Source: Chloroflexota bacterium (GTDB taxonomy: Bacteria; Chloroflexota; Dehalococcoidia; Lucifugimonadales; Lucifugimonadaceae). Taken from it: 9,861 nucleotides of DNA. Position 1 is the stretch's first letter; every line of letters begins with the position of its first letter. The stretch lies in assembly GCA_009837685.1 (NCBI GenBank), contig VXTA01000344.1:1211-11071 (forward strand), given 5' to 3'. Below the pieces are notes generated by a model. That model was not told the origin of the DNA, searched no databases, and saw only the letters and a list, made by a program, of their open reading frames with translations. The translations under genes and the position numbers were made by a program. Positions 1 to 5,104 of this stretch are shown here, piece by piece.

Positions 1-114
1 CAACCAAAGCGCGAACTCACGCTCGTCGCCAGGTGGATTCGAAGTGTCGAAGCGAATCAGCCGCTGAAGCAGCTCAACCGACGACGGAACCTTGTTTTGC
101 TCCGATCCGGGCAT
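1..114 (-). CDS. M20-family metallopeptidase/amidohydrolase (ArgE/DapE/ACY1/CPG2 type), N-terminal fragment
   Basis: Only the first 38 codons are in the window; the gene continues beyond position 1. Translating the reverse strand from the ATG at 114-112 gives a start MPGSEQNKVPSS, then VELLQRLIRFDTSN and PPGDEREFALWL. The pattern 'LL..LIRFDTSNPPG.E' is the characteristic first helix and loop of M20 zinc peptidases (acetylornithine deacetylase, succinyl-diaminopimelate desuccinylase, carboxypeptidase G2 and relatives). The metal ligands lie further downstream and cannot be seen, so the substrate is unknown. The start lies 2 nt after the TAA of the upstream oxidoreductase, with no clear Shine-Dalgarno sequence, so translation is probably coupled to that gene. 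The family call rests on a short motif but a very typical one. Confidence 0.75.
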   Translation of the reverse strand, partial: MPGSEQNKVPSSVELLQRLIRFDTSNPPGDEREFALWL

Positions 115-116
115 CT

Positions 117-1217
117 TTACGGCAGTTGTAGGTTCAGCTCCAACTCCGCATTGATCGAATCGAACCACTCCATCACCTCAGGATGATACGGAATCCCGTT
201 CTCCGTTCGATCCGTCCGCTCCTCGCTCTCGATCAATCCCGGGTACACCACCCGATCGTGACCCGGCGCCGGCGGTGTCGTGGCAAGACCATCCAAGAAC
301 AGGTCCATATCGTCCTTGAACTTGTCAGGATCCGTGAAAGCGTCGATCCGGTACGCCGAGAAGAAGTGCCCGCCGCTTTCCGTAACAAATCCAGGACCAT
401 TGCCGGAAAGCGTGCTGGTCATGATGTCAACGATGCAGGCGAGCGCGTAGCCCTTATGCGAACCCATCTCACGCGTCCCGCCGAACGGCAACATGTACCA
501 ATGCCTTCGCTCTCCCCGGATGTCCTCCTCCGGCACCTCCTCCTCTTCCATGATCGGAGAACCGTCATCTCTCGCCAACCAACCGGGCAGAATCGGCGCG
601 TTCATCCGCTGCAAAAGACGGATCTTGTTACCCGCGACCTGCGTCGTCGCAGCATCGAAGATGAAGTACGGCTGGTTGCGAGCGGGAACTGCCCATGCCA
701 ACGGGTTCGTGCCGAAGCGCGGCTCTGCACCGAAAGTCGGCAACATGGCGAAACCGCCGCCACCGGTCATGCAGACGCCGATCATGTCGTGATCGATAGC
801 CTGCACCGCGTGATAGCCTGCCGCGCCGAGATGACCGGAGTTCATCAGAGTGGCTGCCGCCATGCCGTGCTCTTTCGCCTTCTCAATGACGATATCCATC
901 ACCCGCGGCGCTTGGTGCAGACCCAACCCGCCATCACCGTCAAAAGACGCCGTCACGTTCGACTCCCGGATGATCCGCATCTCGGGGTTCGGGTTGATGT
1001 TGCCGGCCTGATAGCCCTGCACGTACATCCGCAACATGTTCGACACGCCATGCGTATCCACCCCGTTCAAATCGGCGTACATCAACACGTCGGTCGACAG
1101 CTCAGCGTCCGAATCGGACAGTCCCATCGCGCTGAAGATAGCGCAGGTAGCATCGCGCATCCGGTCGGGCATTACGCGGACGGCTTCATCTTCCGGAACG
1201 TGAAATCTCTCAAGCAT
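117..1217 (-). CDS. Ldh family oxidoreductase (malate/L-lactate dehydrogenase type, Ldh_2)
   Basis: A 366-residue protein of normal length for the Ldh_2 family: NAD(P)-dependent 2-hydroxyacid (or ureidoglycolate, sulfolactate, Delta1-piperidine-2-carboxylate) dehydrogenases that do not have a classical Rossmann fold. Family landmarks in order are DTHGVSNMLRMY (residues 54-65), NSGHLGAAGYHA (126-137, conserved His129), FGTNPLAWAVP (168-178), FDAATT (187-192) and SHKGYALACIVDIMTSTLSG (253-272). Between residues 212 and 246 the usual 'GWA.D.dG.P' loop is followed by an acidic run (EEEEVPEED) before LPFGG. The ATG at 1217 is favoured because AGGTGA (minus strand, 1232-1227) lies 9 nt upstream. 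An M20 amidohydrolase starts 2 nt after the stop, so the two probably form a catabolic operon acting on an N-acyl or amide substrate and a hydroxy or imino acid. The exact substrate cannot be read from the sequence. The protein is predicted to be cytoplasmic; no signal peptide is seen. Confidence 0.88.
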   Translation of the reverse strand: MLERFHVPEDEAVRVMPDRMRDATCAIFSAMGLSDSDAELSTDVLMYADLNGVDTHGVSNMLRMYVQGYQAGNINPNPEMRIIRESNVTASFDGDGGLGLHQAPRVMDIVIEKAKEHGMAAATLMNSGHLGAAGYHAVQAIDHDMIGVCMTGGGGFAMLPTFGAEPRFGTNPLAWAVPARNQPYFIFDAATTQVAGNKIRLLQRMNAPILPGWLARDDGSPIMEEEEVPEEDIRGERRHWYMLPFGGTREMGSHKGYALACIVDIMTSTLSGNGPGFVTESGGHFFSAYRIDAFTDPDKFKDDMDLFLDGLATTPPAPGHDRVVYPGLIESEERTDRTENGIPYHPEVMEWFDSINAELELNLQLP

Positions 1218-1253
1218 GATTCGGCATCACCTGGGTACTCGATATTGGATTGT

Positions 1254-1265
1254 CATGCCAGCGGA
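1254..1265. repeat. Operator-like direct repeat, copy 1 (ldh leader)
   Basis: CATGCCAGCGGA on the plus strand, followed by GTT. An identical 12-mer occurs at 1308-1319, 54 bp away (about five helical turns), followed by AGTT. The 7-mer core GCCAGCG also occurs inverted as CGCTGGC at 1282-1288. This copy lies in the predicted 5' leader of the ldh operon, about 37 nt before the start codon. Confidence 0.45.
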
Positions 1266-1298
1266 GTTTGCTGAGCCGTATCGCTGGCGATTGAAGCA

Positions 1299-1326
1299 AT
1301 CCTATACCATGCCAGCGGAAGTTCAA
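1299..1326 (-). promoter_or_regulatory. Predicted promoter of the ldh-M20 operon
   Basis: On the minus strand a -35-like TTGAAC (1326-1321; 4/6 of TTGACA) is followed after 16 nt by TAGGAT (1304-1299; 4/6 of TATAAT). An overlapping alternative is an extended -10, TGG-TATAGG (1309-1301), with a 14-nt spacer. Transcription would start near 1292, giving a leader of about 75 nt. A repeated 12-mer lies in the spacer between the two boxes, so a protein binding it would occlude RNA polymerase. The individual boxes are only moderate matches; the call rests on position and on the repeat. Confidence 0.4.
1308..1319. repeat. Operator-like direct repeat, copy 2 (inside predicted ldh promoter)
   Basis: Second exact copy of CATGCCAGCGGA. 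It sits between the predicted -35 (1321-1326) and -10 (1301-1306) of the minus-strand ldh promoter, where a repressor site would be expected. The inverted core at 1282-1288 could alternatively base-pair in RNA with either copy, giving two mutually exclusive stems. Confidence 0.45.
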
Positions 1327-1353
1327 GACGATTTGCAACGAACGTCGATGTCG

Positions 1354-1370
1354 GCGAGACATTGTCTCGC
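1354..1370. promoter_or_regulatory. 17-bp perfect inverted repeat (operator or hairpin)
   Basis: GCGAGAC-ATT-GTCTCGC: two 7-bp arms around a 3-nt centre. In DNA it is a typical operator size; in RNA it is a tight 7-bp hairpin. It lies about 30 bp upstream of the predicted ldh -35 and at one end of the hairpin-rich block. On the plus strand it is followed immediately by TAGAAT (1371-1376), a -10-like hexamer, but no matching -35 was found. Confidence 0.4.
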
Positions 1371-1384
1371 TAGAATCAGATCAA

Positions 1385-1603
1385 CGCCGAAATCGGTTGG
1401 GTTTAGGGTCGCCGATTTGGCGACGAGGAAGGGGGTGCTTAAGGAGGCTTGAAAGCACCCCGTCCTCGCGTTCGGCCTGGGTTCACTGGATCGGAACTTT
1501 TTCAGGCCGTCTCGACAGCGATGTGTTGGGCGGTCCATGCCGAATGGTCGCCCAGCCGTCGAAAAATGATGCCGCGCTCTGGATTTAGAAGATTTACGCG
1601 CGG
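1385..1603. other. Hairpin-dense intergenic block, candidate structured RNA or long leader
   Basis: There is no convincing ORF here, but a run of stems. (a) 1385-1396 pairs with 1412-1422 (11 bp, one bulged G), in competition with (b) 1408-1413/1419-1424 (6 bp, 5-nt loop). (c) 1424-1429/1463-1468 plus 1432-1440/1453-1461 gives 15 bp with a 12-nt loop AAGGAGGCTTGA. (d) 1473-1479/1503-1509 has an inner stem 1481-1484/1494-1497. (e) 1527-1532/1549-1554 has an inner stem 1535-1538/1544-1547. (f) 1572-1577/1598-1603. On the minus strand the block lies between the parB-like stop and the ldh promoter; on the plus strand no gene follows in that orientation until about 2.8 kb. It does not match tmRNA, RNase P or 6S signatures that I can recognise. 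The strand, ends and even the existence of a transcript are unknown. Confidence 0.35.
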
Positions 1604-1645
1604 ATATTACTGATTATATTTCACCCTCTCGTCTAGTTACGAATA

Positions 1646-1659
1646 TGACACTCATGTCA
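1646..1659 (-). terminator. Small hairpin after the parB-like gene, possible weak terminator
   Basis: TGACA-CTCA-TGTCA on the plus strand, a 5-bp stem with a 4-nt loop. It begins 16 nt beyond the parB-like stop codon (1678-1676) when read on the minus strand. It is followed by TATTCG rather than a proper U-run, so intrinsic termination would be weak. It could equally be a binding palindrome. Confidence 0.25.
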
Positions 1660-1675
1660 GATGTTTGGCGACGAT

Positions 1676-2638
1676 TCAGCGAACTTTTACTGCGTGCGCG
1701 AAACGCGAACGGCTACCATTGCTGCTGCTCCCGTTCGATGAACCGTTCGCCTTGTATCGGTTCAGGTGATCCAATGCGATGTTCAGCCGACTCGACAGTA
1801 TTCGTAGTGTGCTGACCAAACGAAGGCGTCGATACTCTGGTATCTCTGCGCTCGCCAGTTTCTCCAGACTGCCCGCCAACAGGAACGCGTCCTCCTGCAT
1901 TCCCTCCAAATCGTTCTCATAACGCCCGTTCAGCCTTTCGCCGTGGATCAGGTTGTGACCGTTCTCCATCGCTCCGTTGGTCACGATTTCGACGGGCCGC
2001 TCCTCGACCACTGGTGGTTCGTCAACCACGTATTCGGCGATCAGATCAGCGGATTCCATCGACGGGTTGGCCTTAGCTTTGGAAATCAGCTCTTCGACAT
2101 GGACACTGCTGAGCCTCGAATCGATGAATGGTTGCGCTAACTCTTCCTGTCGCTGATGACCGTCGATGTCTGCTATGCATCGCGCCTCCTTGAACGTCAG
2201 CTCACCGCGGTCGACGTGTTCCTGCAGTTTGGGAGAGAGCGTCTTGCGGAGACTCTCGTAATGATGAACGGTTCCGGCGGTGATACCGGTTCGGCGCGCA
2301 AGCTCCTGCTGGGTAACGTGGTACTTTTCCCGGTAGTTGATGAACGATTCCGCCATCTTGATGGGCGGCAGAAGCGACGAGAAGTATTCGTCCGCCAAGC
2401 GGAATTCTTCTCGTTCTTCATCTGAAACCCCTTGGCGAACTATGCACTCGACGATGTCCTCGCCAGCACGCTGCGCCGCGTCAATCGTGTTGTGTCCGCA
2501 CAGCAGGTAGAACTTACCTTGTTCGGCGAGGACTACCGGCATTCGTCGTTGACGTCGGCGTCGAGCCCACGCACGATGCGTTCTGTCGTATTCCTGTCGT
2601 TCTGGATCTGGAAGGATATTTTCTATCGCGATTCGCAT
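1676..2638 (-). CDS. ParB/Spo0J-like DNA-binding protein with degenerate ParB box
   Basis: A 320-residue protein with the ParB order of parts. Residues 1-70 resemble the ParB/Srx N-terminal domain: IENILPDPERQEYD, then PVVLAEQGKFYLL and CGHNTIDAAQRAG (47-59). The last stretch occupies the place of the canonical GERRxRAA CTP-binding box but lacks its arginines. Residues 104-165 form the central HTH region (VTQQELARRTGITAGTVHHY at 108-127, then LTFKEARCIADI). After an acidic linker (about 195-250) comes a helical region (250-295) and a Ser/Asn/Gly-rich basic tail (NGSSNGSSSNGSRSR). ATG 2638 is preceded by AAGGGG (minus, 2653-2648), 9 nt upstream. No parA partner and no parS-like site are seen, so a regulatory or nucleoid role is more likely than chromosome segregation. 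It is divergent from the DUF5343-like gene. Confidence 0.75.
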   Translation of the reverse strand: MRIAIENILPDPERQEYDRTHRAWARRRRQRRMPVVLAEQGKFYLLCGHNTIDAAQRAGEDIVECIVRQGVSDEEREEFRLADEYFSSLLPPIKMAESFINYREKYHVTQQELARRTGITAGTVHHYESLRKTLSPKLQEHVDRGELTFKEARCIADIDGHQRQEELAQPFIDSRLSSVHVEELISKAKANPSMESADLIAEYVVDEPPVVEERPVEIVTNGAMENGHNLIHGERLNGRYENDLEGMQEDAFLLAGSLEKLASAEIPEYRRLRLVSTLRILSSRLNIALDHLNRYKANGSSNGSSSNGSRSRFAHAVKVR

Positions 2639-2647
2639 CTCAAACGG

Positions 2648-2653
2648 CCCCTT
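2648..2653 (-). promoter_or_regulatory. Ribosome binding site of the parB-like gene
   Basis: AAGGGG on the minus strand, with 9 nt to the ATG at 2638. It supports the annotated start over the internal Met at residue 33. Confidence 0.5.
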
Positions 2654-2656
2654 TTT

Positions 2657-2670
2657 CAGCCTCTAGGCTG
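2657..2670. promoter_or_regulatory. 14-bp palindrome in the parB-like leader
   Basis: CAGCCT-CT-AGGCTG: 6-bp arms with a 2-nt centre. On the minus strand it ends just before the AAAAAGGGG ribosome-binding region of the parB-like gene, so it could be an autoregulatory operator. As RNA it would be a 5-bp hairpin with a 4-nt loop, abutting the Shine-Dalgarno sequence. It overlaps a second small palindrome, TGCATGCA (2669-2676). Confidence 0.4.
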
Positions 2671-2774
2671 CATGCAACGTCGTGATAAGTGAGATTCTGC
2701 ATTCCAAAAAAAACTTTGAAAAGAAACTGTCCTAAGCGTGTCCATAAGGGAAACGGAAGATTCCGACATTCGTG

Positions 2775-2803
2775 TTGCATTTGGAAAACGACTGCCGTAT
2801 ACT
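2775..2803 (+). promoter_or_regulatory. Predicted sigma70-type promoter of the DUF5343-like gene
   Basis: TTGCAT (2775-2780; 3/6 of TTGACA) and TATACT (2798-2803; 5/6 of TATAAT) are separated by an optimal 17 nt. An A-tract (2706-2713) lies further upstream in an AT-rich stretch; counting bases, 2701-2880 is about 41% GC. Transcription would start near 2810, ahead of the ATG at 2846 but well after the alternative GTG at 2738. The promoter therefore argues for the 2846 start. Confidence 0.5.
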
Positions 2804-2818
2804 GACTGCTACCAAGAA

Positions 2819-2842
2819 TTCAAACCAGAATTCCAGTTTGAA
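2819..2842. promoter_or_regulatory. Inverted repeat between promoter and start codon of the DUF5343-like gene
   Basis: TTCAAAC (2819-2825) and GTTTGAA (2836-2842) are perfect 7-bp arms around a 10-nt centre containing GAATTC. The repeat lies about 10-30 nt after the predicted transcription start and ends 3 nt before the ATG. It would suit an operator, or an RNA hairpin covering the ribosome-binding region, where no good Shine-Dalgarno sequence is visible. It has no sequence similarity to the parB-side palindrome. Confidence 0.4.
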
Positions 2843-2845
2843 ATC

Positions 2846-3562
2846 ATGGCTTCAGAAACTAACATCGTCCCTCCCTACGTCCCCTATCGCACATTCCGAA
2901 CTTTTCTGGAATCGCTTGCGATCAGTATGCCAGATAGAATCGACCGTTCCGTTTTCGATTCCAAATTTTCCGGAACTGCGACTTCGCAGATAACCAGCGC
3001 GTTGCGAGCGTTAAAACTCGTCGATGCGGACGGGCGGCCGAGCGAGGCGCTTTACCAACTAGCCAGAACCGAAGGCGAACAGCATCACAAGGTTCTGGAA
3101 CAAGTCCTGAAAAGCTACTACACCCCCGTATTCCGACTCGATTTGGAACATGCCACGAAAGCGCAATTCCGAGAAGCTATGCGGGAATTCGGTTGTACGG
3201 AATCGATGCTGATCAAGTGTGAAACGTTCTTCATCCACGCCGCACGACACGCTGGGGTTGCGCTCTCTCCGTATTTGATATCGAACCGCAAATCAGGAGC
3301 GCGGTCGCGTTCTACGTTGCGAACCCAGCGCATCGCGACACGCTCGACGAGCGTAGAAGAGACTGGAGAAGCCGAATCAACGACGGATGTCGAATTGGAC
3401 TCCGCCAGTCTTGCAATGCGAGAATTGGCGTTCAAGGTGCTTGAAAAATATCCCGATTTCGATCCGACGTGGTCTCAGGAGACCCAAGCCAGTTGGATGG
3501 AAGGGATGAACAAGCTGCAAGACACCTTCAACATCCGAAACATCCCGGCCGCGAAGGGCTGA
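2846..3562 (+). CDS. DUF5343-like protein of unknown function
   Basis: With ATG 2846 the product is 238 residues. The frame is open back to a GTG at 2738, adding 36 residues, but that extension holds the predicted promoter and does not look like domain sequence. The N-terminal region (about 9-75) reads PYVPYRTFRTFLESL (10-24), then DRIDRSVF, SGTATSQITSALRALKLVD (42-60) and GRPSEALYQLA. I recognise this as the pattern of DUF5343 proteins; the middle part could form a winged-helix-like fold. Residues 77-146 are helical (EQVLKSYYTPVFRLDLEHAT, ESMLIKCETFFIHAARHAGV). A Ser/Arg-rich then acidic linker (150-188) leads to a tail with FDPTWSQETQASWMEGM, a short module I associate with such proteins. 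No catalytic motif or membrane segment is visible. Its divergence from the ParB-like gene suggests co-regulation. The family assignment is from memory of the pattern and the function is unknown. Confidence 0.65.
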   Translation: MASETNIVPPYVPYRTFRTFLESLAISMPDRIDRSVFDSKFSGTATSQITSALRALKLVDADGRPSEALYQLARTEGEQHHKVLEQVLKSYYTPVFRLDLEHATKAQFREAMREFGCTESMLIKCETFFIHAARHAGVALSPYLISNRKSGARSRSTLRTQRIATRSTSVEETGEAESTTDVELDSASLAMRELAFKVLEKYPDFDPTWSQETQASWMEGMNKLQDTFNIRNIPAAKG

Positions 3563-3593
3563 ACAGCGGCATAGCGTCAGTAAATTCCACGCC

Positions 3594-5087
3594 TTGTCCC
3601 AAGAACATCCTCACCAGACAGACGAAACAACGATCGTGCCAGAGGGTGAAGACAAGCCTTCGGTTTTAGATGGAATCTCGAGAATCCGGACGACGCTGGA
3701 TGAGCTTGAAGCTCAGATAGCACAGTACCGGAAGTTGCTGGCCGAGGAAGAGGCAACCACAGCGCGATGGGAGGCCGAACCATCAGTTGTCGAAGTGGTA
3801 GACGAGGCGCAACTCGGCAACATCGCCGAGGAGATTGCGGCAGATGCTGCCGCCCTATACGATCCCCGTTTCAAGCCCGAAGTCGTCACAACTCAACAAG
3901 TCGTGGTTGAGGTCACGCCGACGGCAATCGAGGATGCAAGGCAAGACGAAGAGGCAGTCGAAGAGCGGAAGCATTTGGCGGAGCCGAAGGTCGAACTGCC
4001 CACACTGTTTGCGGAGTTGCAGACGCAGCTAGAGATGGGATTGCATCGAAACGCTTCGGTTGCGGTTTTCGTCGATGGCGAAGAATTGCTTTCCTATCTG
4101 AGTTCCGAGGATGGCTCTGGAGCGACACCCGAACCGCCACCTCTGTTCCGAGCGTTTTCGTCAGGCAAAGCGATGGCGGCAGCAACGATTTGGCGGCTGT
4201 TGGACGCAGGGACCTTGGAAATCGACGCTCCGGTCGCTCGGTATTGGCCGGAATTCGCACAGCGCGGCAAGACTGGCGTCACGCTGCGACATGTTTTGAC
4301 GCACACGGCTGGCCTACCGCGGGACTTCGGCCGCGGGGATGTGGACTGGGGAGATTGGGGCCGCATGATCGACATTCTCGCCTCGATGCCACTGGAGTAC
4401 GAACCGGGCAAGGTCATCCACTACCACGCCATCACATTTGGGTTGCTAGTGGCCGAGATTGCGAGTCGGGCAACTGGCGACACGTTCGTCGATTTATTCG
4501 AGCGAGAGGTCAAATCTCCCTTGGGGCTATCGGACACTAGTTTCGCGGTTGACTTAGAAGATCGCGAGGCGCGTCTACGCATCCAAAAACTTCACGTCCC
4601 TGCAGACTACCACGACAAATATATTCCGCGCAAGATGGACTGGCTGCTCGACAACCAAATCGTCTCGCCCGGCGCAACATGCATAACATCTGCTCGCGAC
4701 TTGGCAAAGCTCTATTCCACGGTTTGCGCAGGCGGAAGAACCATTGAAGATGAGGTGTGGTTGAGCGAGGAAGCGGCGGGGAACGTATACACGGTTCACG
4801 CACATGCCTATGACATCGAGAGCATGATGCCTTTGCGCATCGGCCAGGGCGTTTGGTTTTTCGACGACCAACCAAACCGTATGGCGGCATCGGAAGAATC
4901 TCGAACTTTCGGCCACGGCGGAATGGGTACATCGATCGCGTGGGGGGATCCAGACCACAACATCGCTGTGGCCATTGTCACTGATACGATGCAATCGGAA
5001 GAGCTGAACGGAAAGAGGTTGAACAGGATTTCGGGGGCGGTGAGAAGGGATTTGGAGTTGCCGCTAGGGGTTGTGGAAGAGATTTGA
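3594..5087 (+). CDS. Serine hydrolase, beta-lactamase (class C)/family VIII esterase fold, with N-terminal coiled-coil extension
   Basis: A 497-residue protein read from a TTG at 3594; an in-frame GTG at 3636 would shorten it by 14 residues. No Shine-Dalgarno sequence supports either. The catalytic domain spans about 136-490. It has the SxxK nucleophile motif SSGK (Ser189-Lys192, within FRAFSSGKAM), HVLTHTAGLP (233-242), the tyrosine motif YHA (277-279, the form common in family VIII esterases instead of YxN) and FGHGG (439-443) followed by SIAWGDPDHNIAVAIVTD. All catalytic elements are present. Likely reaction: hydrolysis of an ester or amide by an acyl-serine enzyme; the substrate is unknown. 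Unusual for the family, residues 1-135 form an acidic extension with a predicted coiled coil (about 24-60) and no signal peptide, suggesting an intracellular, possibly oligomeric enzyme. It follows the DUF5343-like gene by 31 nt on the same strand and may be co-transcribed. Confidence 0.85.
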   Translation: MSQEHPHQTDETTIVPEGEDKPSVLDGISRIRTTLDELEAQIAQYRKLLAEEEATTARWEAEPSVVEVVDEAQLGNIAEEIAADAAALYDPRFKPEVVTTQQVVVEVTPTAIEDARQDEEAVEERKHLAEPKVELPTLFAELQTQLEMGLHRNASVAVFVDGEELLSYLSSEDGSGATPEPPPLFRAFSSGKAMAAATIWRLLDAGTLEIDAPVARYWPEFAQRGKTGVTLRHVLTHTAGLPRDFGRGDVDWGDWGRMIDILASMPLEYEPGKVIHYHAITFGLLVAEIASRATGDTFVDLFEREVKSPLGLSDTSFAVDLEDREARLRIQKLHVPADYHDKYIPRKMDWLLDNQIVSPGATCITSARDLAKLYSTVCAGGRTIEDEVWLSEEAAGNVYTVHAHAYDIESMMPLRIGQGVWFFDDQPNRMAASEESRTFGHGGMGTSIAWGDPDHNIAVAIVTDTMQSEELNGKRLNRISGAVRRDLELPLGVVEEI

Positions 5088-5104
5088 GGTTGCCGAGGGT
5101 TTCT

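Noticed and set aside
183..1274. A 363-residue open frame on the plus strand across the Ldh gene
   Set aside because: It lies fully antisense to a clear Ldh_2 gene. Its composition (very rich in Arg, His and Val, with no domain motif) is what the complement of a GC-biased coding frame gives.
1323..1588. Short open frames on both strands in the hairpin-rich gap (71 codons minus, 63 codons plus)
   Set aside because: They run straight through the inverted repeats, have no ribosome binding site or recognisable motif, and the plus-strand one needs a TTG start. They are more likely by-products of the palindromic sequence.
1676..2638. A chromosome or plasmid partition locus
   Set aside because: There is no parA-like gene, no TGTTTCACGTGAAACA-like parS site and no replication origin features. 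A ParB-like fold alone does not make a partition system.
2738..2845. GTG start giving a 36-residue longer DUF5343-like protein
   Set aside because: The extension overlaps a good -35/-10 pair with 17-nt spacing and an inverted repeat, is AT-rich, and looks unlike the family's N-terminus, which begins close to the PYVPYRTF motif.
5088..5104. A shared bidirectional terminator between the convergent hydrolase and DHFR-like genes
   Set aside because: The 17-nt gap has no inverted repeat and no run of T, so termination signals, if any, lie inside the coding ends and cannot be recognised.
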